20,704 nucleotides of DNA from the IMG/VR virus record IMGVR_UViG_3300009774_000303, positions 1 through 20,704 of that record; one strand, given 5' to 3'. Source of the stretch: a virus. The position numbers were made by a program, and so were the translations under genes. Positions within the stretch are counted from its first letter, which is position 1; each line of letters starts with the position of its first letter. The notes under the pieces were generated by a model, which saw only the letters and a program-made list of their open reading frames with translations, searched no databases and was not told the origin of the DNA. This document shows positions 1 through 5,545 of the stretch, piece after piece.

Positions 1-767
1 AATGCTTTTCTGAAATTAAGCCCTTCAGTATCGGCGTGGAATATATAAATAGAGGAGTCCTTTGTCATCACTGCTTCAGTATTTGAAAAGGCAGCCAGCA
101 GAAACTCGTAGAATGCTGAATCTCCCATGTTGTCGTTCTTGATTTTTCCAGCGGCGCCTTCATAGTTTACATTGTAAGGAGGATCGGTCACTACAAGATT
201 TGCCAGCTTCCCATCCATCAGAAGAGTGAATGTTTCAGCCTTGGTGGAGTCACCGCAGACAAGCCTGTGGGGTCCAAGTCTCCAGACATCGCCGAGTTTA
301 GTTGTGGCGGGTTTCTCCAGCTCCGCATCGACATCAAATTCGTCATCATGAATGCCGTCTTTCAGAGAATCTTTAAACAGCTCGTCCAGTTCAGATGGAT
401 CAAAGCCGGTGAGAGAAACATCAAAATCCGCACCCTGCAGATCCGATATGAGCAGTGCCAGTTTATCCTTATCCCAATCACCACTGATTTTATTGAGTGC
501 AATGTTCAGAGCCTTTTCTTTTTCTTCATCCAATTCAATGACTACACACTCAACTTCAGTCATCCCCAAATCCAGGAGAACTTTAAGTCGCTGGTGGCCT
601 CCAACAACCTTTCCTGTGGTTTTGTTCCAGATAACTGGTTCAACATAGCCGAACTGCTCAATGGATCTTTTCAGTTTGTCGTATTCAGGATCACCGGGTT
701 TCAAGTCCTTACGAGGATTATAATCAGCGGGGAGTAAAAGTTTAGTTTTCAGTTTTTCGATCTTCAA
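1..767 (-). CDS. ParB-domain DNA (adenine-N6) methyltransferase, 3' end beyond window
   Basis: This is a phage DNA methyltransferase with an N-terminal ParB/sulfiredoxin-like domain; 255 residues are visible before the gene runs off the left edge. Residues 12-20 read ADYNPRKDL-like and residues 56-60 are GGHQR, the core of the ParB-type fold. A linker follows, then VCGDST (170-175) and DPPY (195-198), the catalytic motif IV of N6-adenine or N4-cytosine methylases of the beta type. The start is a TTG at 767-765, preceded by an AAAGGCGG-like Shine-Dalgarno sequence, and the gene overlaps the end of metK by 26 bases. No ATG fits the full ParB domain. Such fusions commonly sit near the terminase genes of Firmicutes prophages and probably modify phage DNA. 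The target sequence cannot be read, and the C-terminal target-recognition part is outside the window. Confidence 0.9.
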   Translation of the reverse strand, partial: MKIEKLKTKLLLPADYNPRKDLKPGDPEYDKLKRSIEQFGYVEPVIWNKTTGKVVGGHQRLKVLLDLGMTEVECVVIELDEEKEKALNIALNKISGDWDKDKLALLISDLQGADFDVSLTGFDPSELDELFKDSLKDGIHDDEFDVDAELEKPATTKLGDVWRLGPHRLVCGDSTKAETFTLLMDGKLANLVVTDPPYNVNYEGAAGKIKNDNMGDSAFYEFLLAAFSNTEAVMTKDSSIYIFHADTEGLNFRKA

Positions 768-1923
768 ATTTTTCCGCCGCCTTTCTTAAGTTGAGATTGA
801 AATCCACGTTCTCCCAGGGAAAGAGACTCGAATTGAAATGGCCGTAGGTTGCTGTGTCAGAATAGATCGCATTTCTTAGATGAAGTTTTTCTATGATGGC
901 TGCCGGGCGTAAGTTGAAAACCTCTTTGACGATTTCAACCAGGGATTCATCACTGACAATGCCTGTGCCAAAGGATGTCACATTAACCGCTACCGGGTTT
1001 GCTTTACCTATTGCATAAGAAAGAGCGACCTCACATTTCTCCGCAAGCCCGCTCCAAACAATATTCTTTGCAATGTATCTGGACATATAGGCACCGCTTC
1101 GATCGACTTTTGTCGGATCCTTACCGCAGAGCGCACCGCCTCCATGGGAAGCCAGACCTCCGTAAGTATCCACCATGATCTTTCTGCCGGTAAGACCGGT
1201 GTCAGCAGCAGGCCCACCTTCGACGAATCTGCCTGAAGGGTTGATGAGGATTTCTGTTTTCTCATCTAAAGGAAAGTCCTCGAAACACTGCCAGAGCACA
1301 TTATTTAAGATATCTGACTTCAGCTGTTCCTGGGTTTTATCTTTATCATGCTGCACTGAGACCACAATAGTTTTAACCCGGATGGGTTTATCCCCGTCAT
1401 ACTCAAGAGTGACCTGTGCTTTCCCATCTGGCAGGATGCCCTTGATGATTTTACCTTTTCGGTATTCATCGATTCGCTTCACAATCCTGTGTGAGAGTAG
1501 TAGTGGTAGCGGAAGCAGTTCACGGGTTTCATTTGTAGCATATCCATATACGGTTCCCTGATCACCAGCACCGGTGGATCCGTATGGGTCGATGATTCCA
1601 TTTCTTGCTTCTAGGGCAGTATCTACACCAGCGGAAATATCAGCGCTCTGAAGATGTACAAACACAAATACAGTGAATTTCAAAGGACTGTATCCCACCT
1701 CACGAAGTACTTTTCTGACGATAAGACGGATGTTTATTTTTTCGCTGCAGGTGATTTCGCCCGCCACGATAATCTTACCTTTTGTTGCCATGACCTCGCA
1801 GGCAACGCGTGAAGCTTTGTCTTTACGAAGGCATGCATCCAGAACACTATCTGCAATCAGATCACATAGCTTATCAGGATGTCCCTCGCAGACACTTTCT
1901 GCGGTTCTGTAGTTTTTACTCAT
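742..1923 (-). CDS. metK: S-adenosylmethionine synthetase (methionine adenosyltransferase), phage-borne
   Basis: This 393-residue protein makes S-adenosylmethionine from ATP and methionine. It carries the family signatures in order: EGHPDK, GEITCS, QSADI, GAGDQG, a LPDGKAQVT segment, NPSGRF, DTGLTGRK with MVDTYGG, GGGALCGKDPTKVDRS and the C-terminal GHFNSSLFPWE. The ATP-, methionine- and metal-binding residues known from E. coli MetK (His and Asp of GHPDK, the Asp of GAGDQG, the Lys of GRK and GKD) are all present, so it looks active. The segment before QSADI is shorter than in the E. coli enzyme. The ATG at 1923 has GGAGA eight bases upstream. It lies 21 bases after the small terminase gene and overlaps the methyltransferase gene, so it reads as part of the phage late operon rather than a host copy. 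A likely role is supplying cofactor for DNA methylation. Confidence 0.95.
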   Translation of the reverse strand: MSKNYRTAESVCEGHPDKLCDLIADSVLDACLRKDKASRVACEVMATKGKIIVAGEITCSEKINIRLIVRKVLREVGYSPLKFTVFVFVHLQSADISAGVDTALEARNGIIDPYGSTGAGDQGTVYGYATNETRELLPLPLLLSHRIVKRIDEYRKGKIIKGILPDGKAQVTLEYDGDKPIRVKTIVVSVQHDKDKTQEQLKSDILNNVLWQCFEDFPLDEKTEILINPSGRFVEGGPAADTGLTGRKIMVDTYGGLASHGGGALCGKDPTKVDRSGAYMSRYIAKNIVWSGLAEKCEVALSYAIGKANPVAVNVTSFGTGIVSDESLVEIVKEVFNLRPAAIIEKLHLRNAIYSDTATYGHFNSSLFPWENVDFNLNLRKAAEKFEDRKTEN

Positions 1924-1944
1924 ATCATTATCTCCAATCTATTT

Positions 1945-2496
1945 TTATTTGCCCTTACGAGCAGAAAGTAATCTTTCCATTACATCATCCTGCGGATTTG
2001 ATCCTTTGTAATCGCCAGTACAGTTTTCTTTTACTATCTGGAATATTTCAAACCACAGACGATTGGTCTGGTTCATGTAGTTCTGGCCCATTGATACATA
2101 AGGACTTTGAATGGCGTTACCGGTGGTAGGGTGCTTTGCGAGAAATCCATATTCTGTTATAGCTTCTTCACACTGAATCCAACGGGCAATACTCATGGCA
2201 TAGCGCTCCAAGAGCTGTGGGGATACCAGGGCTGCACAACCGCGGTTATTAATCCACTGCCATGTCGCTTTGAACACTTCACCAGCCACCAGAGCCTTTC
2301 CATCTTTTTGTATAGCTTCTAGCATCTTGTTTGGCTCAGGCATTTCTTCACCTTGTAGATCTGCAGTATCAGAAAACTCCATAACCGTCAGTTTTCTGCC
2401 GCCTGGATTACCTTCGGCGATTTTGTCAGCCAGAGGTTTCTTTTTTGCGCCTGCACCAACCCTAGCACCACCTCTGTTTGTGCCGTCTTTTGCCAA
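1945..2496 (-). CDS. Phage terminase small subunit, P27 family
   Basis: This 183-residue protein resembles P27-family small terminase subunits, which recognise phage DNA and recruit the large subunit for packaging. The N-terminus has the typical basic GGARVGAGAKKKP stretch followed by AEGNPGGRKL, a hallmark of these proteins. The middle holds helical segments with a WQWINNRG...LERYAMSIARWIQCEE pattern, and the C-terminus has a conserved QNYMNQTNRLWFEIFQIVKEN-like region. The start is TTG at 2496, chosen because AAAGGAGGTG lies eight bases upstream; no internal ATG keeps the conserved N-terminus. It follows the HNH gene and precedes metK. The large terminase subunit is not in the window and is expected further left, after the methyltransferase. 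Confidence 0.9.
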   Translation of the reverse strand: MAKDGTNRGGARVGAGAKKKPLADKIAEGNPGGRKLTVMEFSDTADLQGEEMPEPNKMLEAIQKDGKALVAGEVFKATWQWINNRGCAALVSPQLLERYAMSIARWIQCEEAITEYGFLAKHPTTGNAIQSPYVSMGQNYMNQTNRLWFEIFQIVKENCTGDYKGSNPQDDVMERLLSARKGK

Positions 2497-2600
2497 TGAT
2501 CACACCTCCTTTTATAGGTAAGGCCTATACCCTTGTTTGAATCTGCGTTTTTTAACACGTGGCCCCACCCCGCTGTCCGGTATGAAAAGTTGTAGAGATT
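2497..2600. other. GC-rich gap between HNH and small terminase genes, candidate cos region
   Basis: This 104-base gap holds no gene. Read on the minus strand it contains a run of G and C bases (CAGCGGGGTGGGGCCACG, roughly 2559-2576), unlike the surrounding sequence, followed by an AT-rich stretch and the small terminase ribosome-binding site. In HK97-like cos phages the cohesive-end site lies between the HNH endonuclease gene and the small terminase gene. The position therefore suggests a cos site. The nick positions cannot be assigned from sequence alone. Confidence 0.35.
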
Positions 2601-2960
2601 TCACCTCCCCCACCGGTCGCCACTCTCAACTGTAATTCTTGAGTGACATGATTTACATAGGGCCATCAGATTGCTTGTTTCGTTGCCTCCGCCTCTAGTG
2701 AGAGGGAGGATGTGGTGCACTTCTTCAGCAGCGGTTACTCGTCCGCCCTTCTCGCACTCCTCACACAGTGGGTGAGCTTTGATGTAGCGATCTCGGATGC
2801 GCTTCCAGGACCTGCCGTACCGTTTATTTGTTGCCGGGTCTCTTTGGTGCTGGTTGTACCGCTTCGTGATCACCTTCTTATGCTCGCCGCAGTATTGCTC
2901 GCTTTCTGAAAGCCTGCCGCAGCCTGGGTATGCACAGGGGCGTTTGGGTTTGTATGGCAT
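2601..2960 (-). CDS. Phage HNH endonuclease (packaging-associated)
   Basis: This 119-residue HNH nuclease has an N-terminal metal-binding knuckle (C9, C14, C24, H27) and a C-terminal HNH domain. The domain has CEEC (66-69), VHHILPL (81-87) with the catalytic histidine pair, the NETSNLMALC asparagine region, and CKSC (102-105) for zinc. The basic stretch YGRSWKRIRDRYI (48-60) is typical of phage versions. The ATG at 2960 has GAGAGGTG five bases upstream. HNH proteins next to terminase genes in HK97-type phages assist the terminase in cutting at cos. It is the first gene after a probable late promoter and leader, which makes it the likely start of the packaging operon. Confidence 0.9.
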   Translation of the reverse strand: MPYKPKRPCAYPGCGRLSESEQYCGEHKKVITKRYNQHQRDPATNKRYGRSWKRIRDRYIKAHPLCEECEKGGRVTAAEEVHHILPLTRGGGNETSNLMALCKSCHSRITVESGDRWGR

Positions 2961-2983
2961 GGGTTCACCTCTCTTTCAGGGCA

Positions 2984-3019
2984 TAAGAAAAGCCCTCGTG
3001 GGGTGTTCCCATGAAGGCT
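2984..3019 (-). terminator. Leader hairpin, terminator-like, before HNH gene
   Basis: Minus-strand RNA can fold AGCCTTCATGGG (3019-3008) with CCCACGAGGGCT (3002-2991) around a five-base loop; one mismatch and one G-U pair occur in the 12-bp stem. TTTCTT follows directly, as in an intrinsic terminator. The structure sits between the candidate late promoter and the HNH start codon, not after a gene. The GAGGGC in its right arm can instead pair with GCCCT at 2978-2982, giving an alternative fold. It could be an attenuator overcome by antitermination. The U-run is short and interrupted, so termination strength is uncertain. Confidence 0.45.
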
Positions 3020-3041
3020 CGTGTTAAATTCTATTTCTCTA

Positions 3042-3101
3042 ATTATACAATAATACAAATCCGATAGTGGTATCTTGTTGCAAAGTGTTGCAGCATGTGC
3101 A
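3042..3101 (-). promoter_or_regulatory. Candidate phage late promoter with three phased upstream repeats
   Basis: A perfect TATAAT lies at 3047-3042 on the minus strand, but the hexamer 17 bases upstream (CCACTA) is not a -35 box, which suggests an activator-dependent promoter. Upstream, three near-identical words begin exactly 10 bases apart: TGCAACA (3082-3076), TGCAACA (3092-3086) and TGCACA (3101-3096). This places them on one face of the helix, about 40 to 65 bases before the expected start site. They begin immediately after the stop codon of the late-regulator-like gene, a plausible source of the activator. Confidence 0.5.
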
Positions 3102-3103
3102 AA

Positions 3104-3529
3104 CTATACTTTGATGGGATCTATAGGAAGAATCACATGGTTAATGGCTGCATTATGCCACCTGTAGACCGTTGTTCTATCAGCATTAAGTTCATCACCG
3201 ATTTGTTCCCAGGTTAAGTTATGGACGTACCGATAGCGTAATACCATGCGTTCATCCGTGTCAGCAACCTCATTTATGACGCATCTTATCTGTTCTTTGA
3301 GTGCTACAAGATTATCCACTTCCCCATTTATCCTTCTTTCCAAGTCCATGATCCGCTCCAGACACCTTACAAATTTAGCATCAGAATTTCGTGAGGTTTG
3401 AACTTTCTCATCCCAGCTTGGTGATGAAACGCTCGTTGCCATTTCTTTAAGAGACTCCATCTCTTCGATGTCAGATTGAATTCTTTTATCAAGCCTATAC
3501 GCCTGGTGTAAATATTCTTTTACTTTCAT
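3104..3529 (-). CDS. Sigma-region-4-like phage transcriptional regulator (DUF1492/ArpU-like)
   Basis: This 141-residue protein has a long N-terminal coiled-coil-like region (about residues 5-90, rich in Glu, Lys, Leu and Arg) and a C-terminal helix-turn-helix. The segment VLRYRYVHNLTWEQIGDELNADRTTVYRWH (about 96-125) is split here only for description; it resembles sigma factor region 4 and the ArpU/DUF1492 families. Such proteins in Firmicutes phages act as late-gene activators. The ATG at 3529 has GGAGGTAAGAG upstream and overlaps the preceding gene's TGA as ATGA. Its position just before the packaging genes, with phased repeats right after its stop, supports a late-activator role. That role is inferred. 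Confidence 0.8.
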   Translation of the reverse strand: MKVKEYLHQAYRLDKRIQSDIEEMESLKEMATSVSSPSWDEKVQTSRNSDAKFVRCLERIMDLERRINGEVDNLVALKEQIRCVINEVADTDERMVLRYRYVHNLTWEQIGDELNADRTTVYRWHNAAINHVILPIDPIKV

Positions 3530-3750
3530 ATTTCTCTTACCTCCGATCGTATTTTTTTGAGTAGGTAGTCTCCATCAACAGAGGTAAGTTCTCCATACCA
3601 ATCAGAGTGGAAGAACCTCTCCACCTCAGCTTTTGTAAATTTCGCTGGTTCATAATATGGACGTTTCTTTAGTTTTGTTAGTGCTTTTCTATAATCCTTG
3701 GCGGCTATTAAAACTATAGCATTAGCAAGTTGCTCGTAAGGGTCGATCAT
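3526..3750 (-). CDS. Small phage protein of unknown function
   Basis: This 74-residue protein is acidic and basic in turns, with no signal peptide or membrane segment. It begins MIDPYEQLANAIVLIAAKDY, followed by a KKRPYYEPAKFTKAEVERFF stretch that suggests a small helical domain. I cannot assign a function. It is translationally coupled on both sides: its ATG overlaps the TGA of the helicase pseudogene and its own TGA overlaps the ATG of the late regulator. A GGAGGTG box lies six bases before the start. Similar small proteins are common between helicase and sigma-like genes in Firmicutes prophages. Confidence 0.75.
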   Translation of the reverse strand: MIDPYEQLANAIVLIAAKDYRKALTKLKKRPYYEPAKFTKAEVERFFHSDWYGELTSVDGDYLLKKIRSEVREI

Positions 3751-5104
3751 TGCTTCACCTCCAATTTAGCTTTTACTGCATCAATTAAGGATGCCTGTGA
3801 TTTTTCTTTTCTTGTAAGTGCTGTCATAACATCTTCATCAATAGTGCCCTTTGAAATGATGTGGTGGATCACAACCGTCTCATTTTGACCTTGCCTATAA
3901 AGACGGGCATTGGTTTGCTGATAGAGCTCCAAAGACCAGGTAAGCCCAAACCATATAAGGGTGGAACCGCCGCTTTGAAGATTAAGGCCATGACCTGCAC
4001 TCGCAGGATGAATAACAGCTAAAGGAATATTCCCATCATTCCAATCCTCAATATCTTTAGGTGTCTTTATCTGCCTTGCTGAAAATCTCTTCTTGATACG
4101 TTCCAGATCATGCTTGTACCAATAGGCTACAAGCACCGGTTTCTCATTTGCCCCTTCGATCAGGTCCTCCAGAGCATCAAGTTTTCTATCGTGGATGGAA
4201 TGTGCCTTGTTTTTGTCGTCATAGACTGCACCATTGGCCATCTGCAGGAGTTTGCCGGAAAGCACTGCTGCATTTGCTGCATCGATCTCCTTTTCACCTA
4301 AACTTGCTACCATCTCATCTCGGAATTTAGAATAAATGCTCCACTCCTTTTCGCTCAGATATACAGGCATTTCGTTAATGATGCATTCAGGCATTTTAAG
4401 ATAATCCGAAGATTTCATGGAAATTGTAATATCTGATATTTGGCTATAGATTTTTTCTTCAGCACCCGGCTGGAGTTTATATGAAAAGATAATCTCAGCA
4501 TTGCGCTTATCTGGGAAAAAATAGGCACTTCGGTAGTGGGTTATGTATCTTCCAAGCCTCTGGCCTAAATCAAGAACTCGAAACTCAGCCCATAGATCCA
4601 TAAGTCCGTTACTTGAGGGTGTACCTGTTAGACCTACAATTCTTTTCAAGGTTGGCCTTACTTTCAGAAGGCTTTTAAAGCGCTTTGCACCATAGGACTT
4701 AAATGAAGATAACTCATCAACGACAACCATATCAAAGTCAAAAGGTATACCACTTCTGTTTATAAGCCAGTCTACATTTTCACGGTTGATGATATAAAGG
4801 GTGGTCCTTTTCATAAGGGCATTTATCCTATCTTTTTCAGTTCCTACCGCCACAGAATAGGATAAACCTTTAAGGTGATCCCACTTTTTTAGTTCTTCAG
4901 GCCAGGTTTGGGCTGCGACTCTTAGTGGGGCTATAATCAATACTTTTCTGATTTCAAATCGATCAAGGCATAGTTCAAATAGTGCTGTAAGGGTGATGGA
5001 TGTCTTTCCTAACCTAAGCCCATATCAAGAAATATTGCAGATATTGGCTTGCTAACTATAAAATCGATCGCATACTGCTGATATTCATGTGGTATGAACT
5101 TCAC
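3747..5104 (-). pseudogene. SNF2-family phage helicase, frameshifted in Walker A
   Basis: The gene starts with GTG at 5104, overlapping the VRR-NUC stop as GTGA, and encodes KFIPHEYQQYAIDFIV..., a typical start for phage SNF2 helicases. At residues 28-31 the Walker A motif begins (DMGLG) and the frame stops at TAG. A 5-bp tandem duplication (CCTAA twice, plus-strand 5008-5017) causes this; removing one copy restores DMGLGKTSITLTALFEL and joins the frame to the 397-residue downstream part. That part keeps VVDELSSFKS (motif II), GLTGTPSSNG (motif III), the C-terminal helicase half and QQTNARLYRQGQ (motif VI). An ATG at 4940 could give a fragment without Walker A, which should not hydrolyse ATP. 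All downstream codons look conserved, so the lesion is probably recent, or an assembly error. Confidence 0.88.
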
Positions 5105-5388
5105 TTGGCATCACCTCCCATCTCTTTTAACACTTCATCTATCTGCTCTACACCATCAATGCAGTAAACCAAAAACCCTAACGCTTCCAGTTGACTTTTT
5201 CGCCTTACTTGTAGTGGACGCATCATTTTGCCTGGTGCCTTTAATTCAGCAAATGCCATTCTTCCCATCGGGAGTAGTACTATACGATCTGGCACTCCAT
5301 CAAATCCAGGACTTACAAACTTTGGTGCGATGCCTCCCATTTCTTTCACTGCTTTTATCAGTTTTTGCTCTATATATTTTTCAGTCAC
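5101..5388 (-). CDS. VRR-NUC domain nuclease
   Basis: This 95-residue protein is a stand-alone VRR-NUC domain, a PD-(D/E)XK nuclease fold found in phage replication modules. The motif residues are visible: GVPDR with Asp34, then AELKAP with Glu48 and Lys50, followed by RPLQVRRKSQLEALG, where a basic patch and Gln66 complete the usual pattern. The start is GTG at 5388 with GGGAGGT six bases upstream. It lies downstream of vapE and is coupled to the SNF2 helicase gene by a four-base overlap, the standard primase-nuclease-helicase order. It is predicted to cut branched or flap DNA; its exact substrate is unknown. Confidence 0.88.
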   Translation of the reverse strand: MTEKYIEQKLIKAVKEMGGIAPKFVSPGFDGVPDRIVLLPMGRMAFAELKAPGKMMRPLQVRRKSQLEALGFLVYCIDGVEQIDEVLKEMGGDAK

Positions 5389-5545
5389 TTTTTACCTCCC
5401 ATCTGACACAAGAACACAACTATCACAACTTTCCCCTATATATACTTACGTGCGTATACGTGCCCAGGTATTTACTATCTGCTTTTAAGAAAAACCATTT
5501 TTAATATAAGGGAAAAAGTTGTGTTGTGTCGCATTCTTGTGTTCC
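5389..5545. repeat. Inverted-repeat cluster between vapE and VRR-NUC gene
   Basis: This non-coding gap is one large imperfect dyad. The left arm, plus strand 5406-5440, holds ACACAAGAA, CACAACTTTCCCC and TATATA in that order. The right arm, 5502-5545, read in reverse complement, holds ACACAAGAA, CACAACTTTTTCCC and TTATAT in the same order. In the centre lies a second imperfect dyad (5442-5471) around GCGTATACGTGC. The arms contain several copies of GTTGTG/CACAAC. The layout resembles clustered binding sites for a replication protein or a replication origin, but no known motif is recognised. Confidence 0.6.

Noticed and set aside
267-737. Plus-strand open frames over the methyltransferase gene
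   Set aside because: They are antisense to a well-conserved ParB-methyltransferase frame and show no family features.
4999-5030. Programmed ribosomal frameshift in the SNF2 helicase
   Set aside because: No slippery heptamer or stimulatory structure is seen; a precise 5-bp tandem duplication explains the shift more simply.
5094-5504. Plus-strand open frame across the VRR-NUC gene and the dyad region
   Set aside because: It is antisense to a conserved nuclease with good start signals, and its translation looks compositionally random.
5404-5545. CRISPR array
   Set aside because: The repeats are inverted and irregularly spaced, with no constant direct repeat or spacer pattern; no cas gene is present.
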